Of a stretch of 64,000 bases of DNA, positions 33,481 to 42,319 are shown in pieces; position 1 is the stretch's first letter, and every line of letters begins with the position of its first letter. The stretch comes from Armatimonadia bacterium. Lineage in GTDB: Bacteria > Armatimonadota > Zipacnadia > Zipacnadales > JABUFB01. The notes beneath the pieces are model-generated. The model saw only the letters and a list, made by a program, of their open reading frames with translations. It did no database searches and was not told the origin of the DNA. A program made the translations under genes and the position numbers. The stretch spans positions 62,001 through 126,000 of the forward strand of contig JBDKVB010000068.1 of NCBI GenBank assembly GCA_039679385.1, in the 5' to 3' direction.

Positions 33481-34479
33481 TTAAGGGCGCGTTGCATACC
33501 ATTGCTTCTGGAACTGCTCGCCGCGCGCGAGCGACTTGCGCAGCCAGTCCTGATTGTCGACATACCAGCGGACGGTCTCGCGCAGGCCCTGCTCCCACTC
33601 AACCTCAGGCTCCCAGCCCAGGCCCGCGATCTTGCTACCCTTGAGGGGATAGCGAGGGTCATGGCCCGGGCGGTCGGCGACGAAATGGATCAGGCTGTCG
33701 GGCTTGCCGAGCTCATCGAGGATCACGCGGATCGTCTGGAGATTCCGGCGCTCGTTGCCACCGGGGATATTGTATGCCTGGCCGGGCTGGCCCTTCTGTA
33801 GGACCGTGTCCATCGCGCGGCAGTGATCGCCGACGTGGAGCCAGTCCCGACGCTGTTGCCCGTCACCGTAGACGGGGAGCGGCTCGTCACGCAGGGCTCG
33901 CGAGACGAAGAAGGGGACCAGCTTCTCCGGGAATTGCCGCGGGCCATAGTTGTTGGAGGGTCGGGTGATGACCACCGGCAGACCGTAGGTGACGAAGAAA
34001 GCCTGCGCCATGCGATCAGCCCCGGCCTTTGCTGCGCTGTAGGGATTGCGCGGATTGAGCGGCGAGTCCTCGTCAAAGGTCCCCCGGGGTTTGGAGCCAT
34101 AGACCTCGTCAGTCGACACGAAGAGGAACTTGCTGACCCCGGCACGCCGCGCCGCCTCGAGCATCACGAAGGTGCCGAGGAAGTTGGTGCGAGCAGCCTC
34201 CTCGCCGGAGAGGATACTACGGTCGACGTGGCTCTCGGCGGCCGCGTGGATGACCACGTCGGCTTTCTTGCAGGCCCTCAGAGCCTTGTCCTCGTCGCAG
34301 ACATCCCCGAGCATGAAGGTGAGACGACCGCTGGCTCGCGCCTGCTTGAGGTTGTCACGGCTTCCCGCATAGGTGAGCTTGTCGAGCACCGTCACGTGAG
34401 CGTCAGGCTGTGTGGTGAGCAGGTAGTCGACCAGATTTGAGCCGATGAATCCGGCGCCGCCAGTGACCAAGTACTTCAC
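33481..34479 (-). CDS. rfbB: dTDP-glucose 4,6-dehydratase
   Basis: 332 residues starting at GTG 34477-34479, eleven bases after GAGGT; other GTG codons lie at 34488 and 34491. SDR extended family: TGGAGFIGSNLVDYL, HAAAESHVDRSI, VSTDEVYGSK, NPYSAAKAGADRM (Y-x3-K with the Ser-Tyr-Lys set), RPSNNYGPRQFPEK and NIPGGNERRNLQT. It makes dTDP-4-keto-6-deoxyglucose for dTDP-rhamnose and other deoxysugars. The rest of the rfb pathway (A, C, D) is not in the window. The DUF3179 gene lies 59 bases upstream on the same strand. Confidence 0.93.
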   Translation of the reverse strand: MKYLVTGGAGFIGSNLVDYLLTTQPDAHVTVLDKLTYAGSRDNLKQARASGRLTFMLGDVCDEDKALRACKKADVVIHAAAESHVDRSILSGEEAARTNFLGTFVMLEAARRAGVSKFLFVSTDEVYGSKPRGTFDEDSPLNPRNPYSAAKAGADRMAQAFFVTYGLPVVITRPSNNYGPRQFPEKLVPFFVSRALRDEPLPVYGDGQQRRDWLHVGDHCRAMDTVLQKGQPGQAYNIPGGNERRNLQTIRVILDELGKPDSLIHFVADRPGHDPRYPLKGSKIAGLGWEPEVEWEQGLRETVRWYVDNQDWLRKSLARGEQFQKQWYATRP

Positions 34480-34538
34480 GGACTTCACCACCTCGGGCAA
34501 GGATAGGACAAGCTCGTAGGGAGAAGACGCCCCGCCAA

Positions 34539-35705
34539 CTATCCGCCGGACGCACTGCTGTGCAGGTAGACGACTTGGGTCTGCGGATAGGCCGAGTACC
34601 ACGCGAACCAGAAGCAAGTCACCTGCCGGGGACTCTCGCCCCGTTCATCGACGGCCGTGAAGGTCCGCGAAGCGGGACGCGGATCCCAGGTGATTCGAAG
34701 GCGACTACCATCAACTTCGCGCACTACGCTCAGCGGCTGATTCCCGGCCGCAGGCGGCACAAAGGCAAGTGTCGCGCCCTGGCTGCCGGGCCTTAGTGCG
34801 AGAACCACCGTCTTCGGCGCAGGTCCGCCCTGCGGCGAAGGCTGCAGAGGCGGCGCCAGGATCAGGCCCGGGTCCTGCCAGTAGTTGACGGTGCCCTTGG
34901 CGTCGGGACGCTGAACCTGGGCATACGGATCGAGATCGTAGGGCCGCCCGATGCCGGTGTTGCGCGACAGCAGTGTTGTCTGTGGGTGCCGCTGCAGCCA
35001 GGAGGCCCAGCAGGTGCGCTCGACCGGGAAGCTCGCGATTACAGCGCGACGAGTCCAGGGCCCCGCGATGCACTCCCCCGTCAAGGGCGACCACAGATTG
35101 CGATGCTCACGGTCATATAACAGCGTCACCCCGTTGTACGCCTTCCCGGAGACGCCGAAGGACAGCATATCGCCGCCGACAGCCCGTGAGAAACCGAGAG
35201 AGGCCCCGCTGAGGGGATCGAAGACCAGGCAGACCGGCTGCCCTTCGAGGACATCGTTGACTACACAGTGCCAGCGCAGAATCGCCAGCGGGTAGCAGCG
35301 AGCGGTGTCGCCGACCGTGACGCCTATCACTTCGTCATCGGGGCGCAGAGACCTCTGCTGCTGCGGCGTGATACAGCGCGGGTTGTCGAGCGCCGGGATG
35401 TCGTCCACTGCGGGAGGCATGTCAAGGATGTCGCTGACACGGACCGAGCAACGGCGGACGTTGAAGGCATTGCGCGAACTGCGTCGCGATTCCGGGAGCC
35501 AGCCGTGAAGGGCAACGCTCGGAACAGGGCGCCACTGGGCGGGATCGTCCGGGCTCGCCTCGGCCTCCGCGCGGTCAGCCAGCCAGTCGACATCGGGGAC
35601 GCTCAGGTGCCCACTCAGTCCGTAACTCACGATGACCGCACAGGCGGTCATGAGGGCCGAGAACACCCACAGCCACGAACGATTCGCACGGAGGTCTCGA
35701 AGCAT
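34539..35705 (-). CDS. DUF3179 domain-containing membrane-anchored protein
   Basis: 388 residues from ATG 35703-35705 (TTG at 35723 is in frame but less supported; neither has a strong site). One N-terminal transmembrane or signal segment (LWVFSALMTACAVIVSYGL). DUF3179 core at about 90-270: VRVSDILDMPPAVDDIPAL, DDEVIGVTVGDTARCYPLAILRWHCVVND, CLVFDPLSGASLGFSR and WSPLTGECIAGP. A C-terminal beta-sandwich domain (about 290-388). DUF3179 is a widely distributed family of unknown activity, extracytoplasmic here. It precedes rfbB and the aldolase. Confidence 0.82.
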   Translation of the reverse strand: MLRDLRANRSWLWVFSALMTACAVIVSYGLSGHLSVPDVDWLADRAEAEASPDDPAQWRPVPSVALHGWLPESRRSSRNAFNVRRCSVRVSDILDMPPAVDDIPALDNPRCITPQQQRSLRPDDEVIGVTVGDTARCYPLAILRWHCVVNDVLEGQPVCLVFDPLSGASLGFSRAVGGDMLSFGVSGKAYNGVTLLYDREHRNLWSPLTGECIAGPWTRRAVIASFPVERTCWASWLQRHPQTTLLSRNTGIGRPYDLDPYAQVQRPDAKGTVNYWQDPGLILAPPLQPSPQGGPAPKTVVLALRPGSQGATLAFVPPAAGNQPLSVVREVDGSRLRITWDPRPASRTFTAVDERGESPRQVTCFWFAWYSAYPQTQVVYLHSSASGG

Positions 35706-35921
35706 CGGAGGAGTCAGTTCCAAGGGAGTGACGCAGCCGGAGGGATAGTATCACATCCTGCGGCCTCGTGTCAGCCGTTCAGGCGTCAGTGCGCAGGCGG
35801 CAGGACAGGAGGTCTGGCGGAGGGAATAGGTCTGTCGCCGCACAGTGCAGTGCCCGGTGGCGATATGGTCCGGGCAAGGACGAGCACCGACCGTCTACCT
35901 GAGAACCGGGAGGCAATCCCC

Positions 35922-36947
35922 GTGGGTACGCCCCTGAAACTCGTACATATCGGCGCCGGTGGGTTCAGCCGGACGCGCCACGCACCGACGCTGCAGCACC
36001 TTGCCGAGAGCGTAGACCCGCCCATCTCGCTGGAGGCGATCTGTGACCTGGACCGTCGGCGTGCCGTAGGCTTCTGCGAGGCCTTCGGCTACAAGCGGGC
36101 CTACACAGACCTGGAGGTCATGATCCAGGAGGTCCAGCCGCAGGTGATCGTCTGCACGGTCCAGCCTCCGGCGACGGCGCCGGTTCTGGAGCGCCTGCTG
36201 CCGCTGGGCCTTCCGATCTTCACCGAGAAGCCGCCAGGTGTGACCCTTGCGCAAGCCGAGCGTCTGGGTGACCTCGCCGAGGAGCATGGTGTGCTAACCT
36301 TCGTCGGCTTCAACCGTCGCCGGGCGCCGGGCATCGAACGCCTCAAGCGCTGGGCCCTGGAGAACGGTCCGGTGCGCTACCTCAGGGCCGAGATGCTGCG
36401 CAACCGGCGGCTGGAGCCCGAGTTTGGGATCGGCACGGCCATCCACGCCCTGGATTGCCTGCGCTACCTGGGCGGCGAGGTCGAAGCGGTCGAGACGCTG
36501 TGTCGTCCCTACGAAGGCACCGAGGCACGGGACTTCCTGGTGCGTCTGCACTTCGCCGACGGCTTCGTGGGCGACCTGGCAGTCCTGGTCGACTGCGGGC
36601 TCCTGCGTGAGCGCTACCTGATCCACACGACGAACGCGTGCATGGAGACGACGCTCGCGGGCGGCTACAGCAGCGACTTCTGCAAGCCGGGAGAGGTGGC
36701 CTACCGCGGAGGCGTCGTTGAGTTCGACGACCCCGCAGTGGTAGACTGGATGGTAGCCGGCGGGTTCCTCGGCGAACACCAGGCTTTCCTTGAGGCGGTG
36801 CAGAGCGGGAAGCTACCTGACTGTTGCCTGCAGGATGGGCGTCGATCGGTGCGGCTGGCGGTCGCTGTTCACGAAGAGTACAAGGGGCCGATGGAGGCTT
36901 TCACTCCCACCGGCCCTGATCCCTATGTGCGTCCTGCGGGCGGCTAG
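35922..36947 (+). CDS. Gfo/Idh/MocA family oxidoreductase, second copy
   Basis: 341 residues from GTG 35922, with GGGAGG upstream. An ATG at 35865 is in frame but without a site. Rossmann LKLVHIGAGGFSRTRHAPTL, then QVIVCTVQPPATAPVL, EKPPGVTLAQAERLGDL with the canonical EKP, and GFNRRRAPGIERL. The beta-sheet domain includes GIGTAIHALDCLRYLGG. NAD(P)-dependent sugar or cyclitol dehydrogenase, substrate unknown. It converges with the creatininase-like gene. Confidence 0.87.
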   Translation: MGTPLKLVHIGAGGFSRTRHAPTLQHLAESVDPPISLEAICDLDRRRAVGFCEAFGYKRAYTDLEVMIQEVQPQVIVCTVQPPATAPVLERLLPLGLPIFTEKPPGVTLAQAERLGDLAEEHGVLTFVGFNRRRAPGIERLKRWALENGPVRYLRAEMLRNRRLEPEFGIGTAIHALDCLRYLGGEVEAVETLCRPYEGTEARDFLVRLHFADGFVGDLAVLVDCGLLRERYLIHTTNACMETTLAGGYSSDFCKPGEVAYRGGVVEFDDPAVVDWMVAGGFLGEHQAFLEAVQSGKLPDCCLQDGRRSVRLAVAVHEEYKGPMEAFTPTGPDPYVRPAGG

Positions 36948-36991
36948 GCAACGCAGTCAGCGTCGCCCGTGCTCGACCCGGGCTGCGACAC

Positions 36992-37705
36992 TCAGAGCTG
37001 ATTCTTGCAGCGCTCGCGCAGATCCAGGACCTCCCTGAGTAGCTCGCGGATCTTGGGCGCTGCCTGCTCGACGAAGAGCTCTGCAAGGTACTTGCCGTGC
37101 TCTGCGCTGGCCTGGCGCGGGTCCTCGCCGCCGACGCCGAAGGTGTCGATGCTGATCTCGCCGTCGGAGGGCAGGCGGCTGAGCTCCACGAGGTCCGGCC
37201 GGTAGTGCATGAGCAGAGAGGTCTCGTTGCGCCCGGCGTGGTCGCCGCCCTTGACGTTCACCCAGCCCGCGGGAAGGTAGTCCTGCCAGGCAACCGCCCG
37301 GGCCTTGGAGTGACAGTCGCAGAAGCGCTGCACGGCCTCCTGCAAGGTCTCCACATGCTTGCCCCCGTAGTGCCCCATCAGGATGAGCATGACGCGGAAG
37401 CCCTCGTCGTAGAGCTGCTCGAGGTACTGCAGAGCAAGACCGAAGACGGTCTCGCGGGTAAACTCAAGGGTGTGGTGGAAGCCGCGCCACGGCTTCATGG
37501 TCTGGTATCCGCAGTACACCGGCGGCAGCACTACGCCTCCAACAGCCTTGCAGAGGTCAAGCGCCATGTGGTAACACTTGACGGTGTCCAGCCCGATGGC
37601 GTTATGTGGACCATGCCACTCGTGCGCTCCCCAGGGGAGGATCGCAAAGGGGCATTCCTGAATCACTTGGTCAATCTGTTGCGGGAAGCTCTCTTCATAG
37701 CGCAT
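36992..37705 (-). CDS. creatininase-family amidohydrolase
   Basis: 237 residues; ATG 37703-37705 with GGAGGT upstream. Creatininase (PF02633) metal motif: LPWGAHEWHGPHNAIGLDT (E-x-HG-x-H and D), then MGHYGGKHVETL and GDHAGRNETSLLM with the Glu-His pair. The fold covers creatinine amidohydrolase, formamide-type hydrolases (FAPy) and mycofactocin MftE. No mft genes are close, so a general amide hydrolase is the safe call. It is divergent from the MFS gene. Confidence 0.85.
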   Translation of the reverse strand: MRYEESFPQQIDQVIQECPFAILPWGAHEWHGPHNAIGLDTVKCYHMALDLCKAVGGVVLPPVYCGYQTMKPWRGFHHTLEFTRETVFGLALQYLEQLYDEGFRVMLILMGHYGGKHVETLQEAVQRFCDCHSKARAVAWQDYLPAGWVNVKGGDHAGRNETSLLMHYRPDLVELSRLPSDGEISIDTFGVGGEDPRQASAEHGKYLAELFVEQAAPKIRELLREVLDLRERCKNQL

Positions 37706-37776
37706 TACGGACCTCCAGTAAAATCACGGTGGGGCGCGGCCTCGGGGCGCCCGGTCGAGGAAAGGTTTGGCTCCCG

Positions 37777-37798
37777 TCGCAGGGAATCCTCCCTGCGA
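37777..37798 (+). promoter_or_regulatory. hairpin just upstream of the MFS start
   Basis: TCGCAGGGA-ATCC-TCCCTGCGA, a perfect 9-base stem, 16 bases before the ATG and immediately before the GGGAG ribosome-binding site. It could be an operator or an RNA switch. Confidence 0.5.
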
Positions 37799-37814
37799 GT
37801 TGGGAGAAGCGATC

Positions 37815-39053
37815 ATGCAGGAAGTAGACGAGGTAACCCAGGGCGCCGAAACGCCGTCGGCCCCTCAGGGACGATCGGTACGTGTGGGCCACCTGTCGGT
37901 GCTTGCCCTTGGTCACGGCGTGAATGACGGTTTGGCGAATGCCATCGCCCCGATCTGGCCGATGGTTCGGCAGCAGTTCGGGCTGACGATGTCCGGCATC
38001 GGCCTCATCACCTTTTGGTGGGGCCTCACCACGAACTTCAGCCAGCCGCTTTTCGGCTACCTGATCGACCGCTGGAATCCCCGCCGGATTCTGGGCGTCG
38101 CGACGCTCGTCGCCACCGTGTTCTTCTGCACCGTGGGCTACACGCGTAACCTCACCTGGTTCGTGGCGTTCCTGGTGTTAGGCGGCCTCGGGGTCTCCGT
38201 GTATCACCCACGCGCCGGGGCACTGGCAGTCAAGGTATCGGGCGGGCGCAAGGCCCTTGGCATGGGTGTCTTCACCGCCGGCGGCTCGGTAGGCATGGCC
38301 GCCGGGTATCTGCTCAGCCCGTACCTGTGCGAACTGGTCGGAAGCACGAAGGGTCTGCTGTATGCAGCGCCGGCAGGCATCCTCACCGCGGTGCTACTGT
38401 GGGGAACCGGGTCGCGTGACAGCCGGCAGTCGGCCGACCAGGGGTTCGACTTCCGTCAGGATGTGCTGCCGCATCTTGGGAAGCTGCTGCCCCTGGCGCT
38501 GGTGATGATCCTGCGGGCCTCGACGGTGGTGGCTTTCTGCAACTTCCTGCCGCTGCTGCTCGCGGCCCAGGGGCGTCAGTTGGTGGCCGGCGGGTATTCG
38601 GGGTTCTTCTTCACGGCCGGCGGCGCGATCGGCAGCATGATCGGTGGCCACATCTCCGACCGTCTCGGGCGGCGCGGCATCACGATCGTCTCCATGCTTC
38701 TGAGCCCCGCGTGCGTGTACTTTGCGTTGCAGTCCACACAGCGGCCTGGCCTCGCGTGCCTGTTCCTGGCCTTGTTCACACTGGGGATGGTACTGCGGGC
38801 AGCGGAGGCCGTGAACATCACCCATACGCAGGAGCTGCTGCCACGGGCTACGAGTCTTGCGAGTTCCCTCGGGATGGGGTTTGCCTGGGGCTTCGCCGGT
38901 CTCGTCGCTCCGCTGCTGGGCTTCCTCGCGGACCGGCACGGCGTGGACTACGCTCTCGGATGGGTCATCTGGCTCCCGCTGGTCGCGGGACTGGTTGCCT
39001 TCGGCATTCCGAGGACCACCGGCTCAGCGAAGTCGGCGAGTGAGACAGCCTAG
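37815..39053 (+). CDS. MFS transporter, fosmidomycin-resistance-like (FSR) subfamily
   Basis: 412 residues from ATG 37815, with GGGAG upstream. Twelve predicted helices. The entry GHGVNDGLANAIAPIWP is the FSR-type H-x3-D motif, GYLIDRWNPRRILG the MFS motif A loop, and GGHISDRLGRRGI its duplicate in the second half. FSR-type exporters pump small hydrophilic compounds out. The cargo here is unknown. It is divergent from the creatininase-like gene with about 110 bases between. Confidence 0.84.
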   Translation: MQEVDEVTQGAETPSAPQGRSVRVGHLSVLALGHGVNDGLANAIAPIWPMVRQQFGLTMSGIGLITFWWGLTTNFSQPLFGYLIDRWNPRRILGVATLVATVFFCTVGYTRNLTWFVAFLVLGGLGVSVYHPRAGALAVKVSGGRKALGMGVFTAGGSVGMAAGYLLSPYLCELVGSTKGLLYAAPAGILTAVLLWGTGSRDSRQSADQGFDFRQDVLPHLGKLLPLALVMILRASTVVAFCNFLPLLLAAQGRQLVAGGYSGFFFTAGGAIGSMIGGHISDRLGRRGITIVSMLLSPACVYFALQSTQRPGLACLFLALFTLGMVLRAAEAVNITHTQELLPRATSLASSLGMGFAWGFAGLVAPLLGFLADRHGVDYALGWVIWLPLVAGLVAFGIPRTTGSAKSASETA

Positions 39054-39089
39054 CGAGCGCTGTGGAAGTGGCGCAGGTCTTGGTGGCCC

Positions 39090-40616
39090 TCAGGGAATTC
39101 GCTCGAGGCGCCGCACTCGCCACGGAGTGCCTGCATCGCCCAGCAATGGGACGGCACGCAGACACTTGCGCTCCAGCGCCGAGCGGAAGGCCTCCGGGCC
39201 GATGGCGGAGTTCAGCGCAAGCAGGTCGCCTGACTGGATCGGCAGGGAGGCGATGTCGTCGACCTCCTGGTAGCGCGTCTGCGGCGGTCGTCCCGCGAAG
39301 AGGGAGACAGCGAAACGCGGACCGCCGAGAAGGTACACCTTGCGCTGCGGCGTGAGGCTGTCGGCGATCACCTGACCGGCCTGGCGCTCCGCCTGAACGT
39401 CCACCGCGAAGGCGGGCGTCCCGGTCACTGCCTCCAGCGGACTGACCGGGAGTCCGGTGCCCCTTGCCAGCGTAAACCAGCCCGCAAGCACGACACCAAC
39501 CACTACGAGCAGCGCCGACGCGAGCACGGGTCCGCGTCGACTGGCGGAGGCACCCCGCAGGTATGCCCCGAGTACCGGCGCGATCAGCGCCAGACCCACG
39601 CACGTTACGATGACCCCGAAGGTCTGAAGCTGCGTCCACACCGAGGAACCGATGCCCGACAGCCAGGCCGGTGTCAGGGCTGCGCCGATTCCTGCTCCGA
39701 GGACGAGCCAGGCGCCGGGCCGTCCGGAGGGAGGTCCTGGCAGGCCGTTTCCCCGCCGACGGACCTCATGGAAGACCAGCCCGACCACGGGCGGGCAGCA
39801 GAGCACGGCGACAGCCGCAATCGCACCGGCCCAGGACAGCCAGTAGACTCCCGCGGTCTCGCGAGCCACGGTCAGACGCCAGAAGTGCCACGGATCGCCC
39901 ATGATCGCCCAGTTCGCGCCAACCCACACCAGGGCGCAGTAGCCCAGCGGGAGCAGGAAGGCAAGGAGCGTGCCCTCCATCCGTGCCCAGCCTTCCTTGC
40001 GAGTGCGCCAGGCCACGTAAGCGGTGGCGGTGATCACCAGCCAGATCGCGTCGTAGCGAGTGAGGACCGCGGCGGTGAGGAAGAGCGAGCAGGTGAGCAG
40101 ATCCCGGAACCCTTCGGCGCGTGCCCAGCGCATCAGGGCCCAGGCAGCACCTAGCGCGGTGAAGGCCAGAAGTACCCCGGGACTGCCGAGCGCTCCGAGG
40201 CTCAAGACAATGGGATGACCGACGAAGCAGGCCACAAGCGGCCAGCGAAGCCGGCGGGGGAGCCCCTCCTGGGCTGACAAGGAGTTGAGCAGCACCGCAC
40301 AGCCGCCGAGCAGAAGGCTGCCGAGAAGTGGACAAGCCAGGCCCGAGGTGGCAAGGGCGGTCGACAGCGCACCCAGAGGCAGGTACAGCAGGGCAGTCAA
40401 GGGCGGATTGCCGAAGCCGACCAGCGCGAGGTTGAAGCGCGGGTCCTTGTGCAGCACATCCAGCGCATGGGAGAGCGCTGATAGGGCGTCGAGGTCGGCA
40501 GCTCCCGCTTGGAGGGCCTCAAGGCCAGCACGGAGGCACACGGCTGCCGCCAGAGCGAAGATGCTCCAGGCCTCCAGACGCCTGACCGGATTCGTGTGGG
40601 TCGGTTCAGTTGCCAT
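39090..40616 (-). CDS. GT39-like polytopic glycosyltransferase
   Basis: 508 residues from ATG 40614-40616; an in-frame TTG overlapping the upstream stop is the alternative. The frame is open further to 40943, but that part is antisense-like sequence over the GT2 gene. About ten transmembrane helices in the first 400 residues (LEAWSIFALAAAVCLRAGL, LLACFVGHPIVLSLGALGS-type blocks) and a soluble tail (QAGQVIADSLTPQRKVYLLGG) after. A DL/DE dyad typical of GT-C proteins is seen near residue 40 (AADLDALSAL). It likely moves sugar from a polyprenyl-phosphate donor across the membrane. Only fold-level assignment is possible. Confidence 0.68.
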   Translation of the reverse strand: MATEPTHTNPVRRLEAWSIFALAAAVCLRAGLEALQAGAADLDALSALSHALDVLHKDPRFNLALVGFGNPPLTALLYLPLGALSTALATSGLACPLLGSLLLGGCAVLLNSLSAQEGLPRRLRWPLVACFVGHPIVLSLGALGSPGVLLAFTALGAAWALMRWARAEGFRDLLTCSLFLTAAVLTRYDAIWLVITATAYVAWRTRKEGWARMEGTLLAFLLPLGYCALVWVGANWAIMGDPWHFWRLTVARETAGVYWLSWAGAIAAVAVLCCPPVVGLVFHEVRRRGNGLPGPPSGRPGAWLVLGAGIGAALTPAWLSGIGSSVWTQLQTFGVIVTCVGLALIAPVLGAYLRGASASRRGPVLASALLVVVGVVLAGWFTLARGTGLPVSPLEAVTGTPAFAVDVQAERQAGQVIADSLTPQRKVYLLGGPRFAVSLFAGRPPQTRYQEVDDIASLPIQSGDLLALNSAIGPEAFRSALERKCLRAVPLLGDAGTPWRVRRLERIP

Positions 40617-40666
40617 GCTGACGGGTGTGGGCTGCGAAAGAGCTGCCGGTGACGACGCAGTGCCGG

Positions 40667-42085
40667 TCAAGAGCTCTTCACGAGACCGTGCTGCGTCTTC
40701 TCCCAGTAGTGCGGGTTGATGATGAGCTGGCCGAAGGCCTTGTAGGCCGCCCAGCTCATCATGAGCCAGTAGATCGGCGTGAGGAGCGCGTACTTGACCA
40801 GGTCGTAGTACCCCCGGTTCATGCATCCCGCGACGTTCAGGTAGACGAAGACGAAGTTCCCCACCAGCAGGCAGAAGACGCCGGCCACGTAGATGACGCC
40901 GGGGAACATGGCGTCGATCACATTGGAGCGCGTTATGAGCCACAGAAGGGTGAGGAGCCAGTACACTGGGTTCAGCAGGAAGCAGAGCGTCGAGCCGCCG
41001 ACGGTCATCTGGAAGGAGAACCAGTCGCGGAGACCCAACTGCCGGAAGAGCTCCAGGGGTCTGCGGCTGTGCACCAGGTAGGTCTGCAGGTAGCCCTTCA
41101 CCCAGCGCGAGCGCTGGCGGATCCAGCCCCAGAAGTAGGAGTTGGCCTCCTCCCAGGTGGTGCTGTCGATCATCGCGGTGCGCCAGCCGTGCTTGTGAAG
41201 GCGCACGCCCAGGTCGCAGTCTTCAGTGACGTTGTAGGGGTCCCAGCCGCCGAGTTCGCGCAAGGGGGCGACGCGGAAGTGATTTGAGGTGCCGCCCAGG
41301 GGGATCGGCGCACCAGAAGCAGTGAGCCCCGGGAGGAAGAGGTCGAACCACACGGAGTACTCCGCGGTGAACCACTTGGTCAGCAGGTTCTGGCGCTGGT
41401 TGAAGTAGTTCAGCTTCGCCTGCAGGCAGGCAACCTGATCGGGCACCTTGCGGAAGGCTGCTGCCGCCTTCCGAAGCTGGTCACGCTCGGGGAGATCCTC
41501 GGCGTCGTAGATGACCAGCAGCTCGGAGGTCGCAAGGTCCAGGCCCCAGTTGCAGGCCTTCGGCTTGGTCTTCGGCTGGCTCGTGGGGACGACCACCTTG
41601 CGGAACTGCGGCGGGAGCGTCATGGCGTCCGCCGTTTGCCGGGTCTCGGTGTCGTCCTCCTCCAGCAGGAGCATGATCTCCAGCTTCTCGGGGGGGTAGT
41701 CGAGATCACTGAGGCCCTTCACGAGCTTTGCCAGCACCGCCGACTCACGAAACAGCGGGATCAGGATCGTGTAGGTGGGAAGGGCGCCATCGGGCACCGC
41801 AGTCAGGTCCCCGGGGGAGACCTGAACCTCGGCCTTCTGTCCGAGCGAGCGCCAGACCAGGAAGAACTTGTACACCGACTGCAGGATGTAGAAGGTGATG
41901 ACGATAGCGTTCAGTACGATGAGCGTGGGGATGAGGGCGAGGATCAGGCCGAGGAGGAGAACCACAAGCCCGACGCCAAGCAAGACGGCCTGGCGCGGGT
42001 CCAAGGTATGAGCTGCACACTCAAGGGGCCGCTCATGCAGTACTCGCAGTGGGTCAATCTGGCGCGACCGAGCCGGGTCAGACAA
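40667..42085 (-). CDS. membrane GT2 family glycosyltransferase (cellulose-synthase-like)
   Basis: 472 residues. Start is TTG 42083-42085 (a GGGG lies upstream). Two N-terminal helices (LLGVGLVVLLLGLILALIP, VLNAIVITFYILQSVYKFF), a GT-A domain at about 100-340 with ILIPLFRESAVLAKLV, the DxD-like VIYDAEDLPE, VTEDCDLGVRL and the QRSRWVKGY (Q-x2-RW) motif, then four C-terminal helices. This is the processive-type GT2 layout of polysaccharide synthases. Likely partner of the following GT39-like gene. Product unknown. Confidence 0.88.
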   Translation of the reverse strand: MSDPARSRQIDPLRVLHERPLECAAHTLDPRQAVLLGVGLVVLLLGLILALIPTLIVLNAIVITFYILQSVYKFFLVWRSLGQKAEVQVSPGDLTAVPDGALPTYTILIPLFRESAVLAKLVKGLSDLDYPPEKLEIMLLLEEDDTETRQTADAMTLPPQFRKVVVPTSQPKTKPKACNWGLDLATSELLVIYDAEDLPERDQLRKAAAAFRKVPDQVACLQAKLNYFNQRQNLLTKWFTAEYSVWFDLFLPGLTASGAPIPLGGTSNHFRVAPLRELGGWDPYNVTEDCDLGVRLHKHGWRTAMIDSTTWEEANSYFWGWIRQRSRWVKGYLQTYLVHSRRPLELFRQLGLRDWFSFQMTVGGSTLCFLLNPVYWLLTLLWLITRSNVIDAMFPGVIYVAGVFCLLVGNFVFVYLNVAGCMNRGYYDLVKYALLTPIYWLMMSWAAYKAFGQLIINPHYWEKTQHGLVKSS

Positions 42086-42217
42086 TACGAGTTCCCCACC
42101 CCGAGGAGACAGGGTTCAGCCGGAAAGGGAAGCCTGGGCTTGCCGCCGCTCTGCCAAGTGCAGCGATTTGTGCCCAGGTCCCCTGACACAGCGCGTGTTC
42201 ACGAGTCATAAAGAACA

Positions 42218-42249
42218 GGGCGCGAGAGGAAAGGTTCCGCCTCGCGCCC
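42218..42249 (-). terminator. Rho-independent terminator downstream of the unknown secreted gene
   Basis: GGGCGCGAG-14-base loop-CTCGCGCCC; on the minus strand it is followed by TGTTCTTTATG, a partial T-run. About 70 bases after the stop at 42320. Confidence 0.65.
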
Positions 42250-42319
42250 CTTGCTTATCCTTGTGCAGGGCATCTGGAGCAACGACCCAGGCGTCCTGCC
42301 GCCAAGTCTGCCTGCTGAG

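Noticed and set aside
35268-35921. Upstream part of the long plus-strand frame before the second Gfo/Idh gene
   Set aside because: It lies antisense to the DUF3179 gene; the GTG at 35922 has GGGAGG.
36948-36991. Hairpin between the second Gfo/Idh gene and the creatininase-like gene
   Set aside because: Only two 4-base stems with a 3-base bulge; too weak to list.
40617-40943. N-terminal extension of the GT39-like frame
   Set aside because: It overlaps the preceding glycosyltransferase gene and has Arg/His-rich shadow composition.
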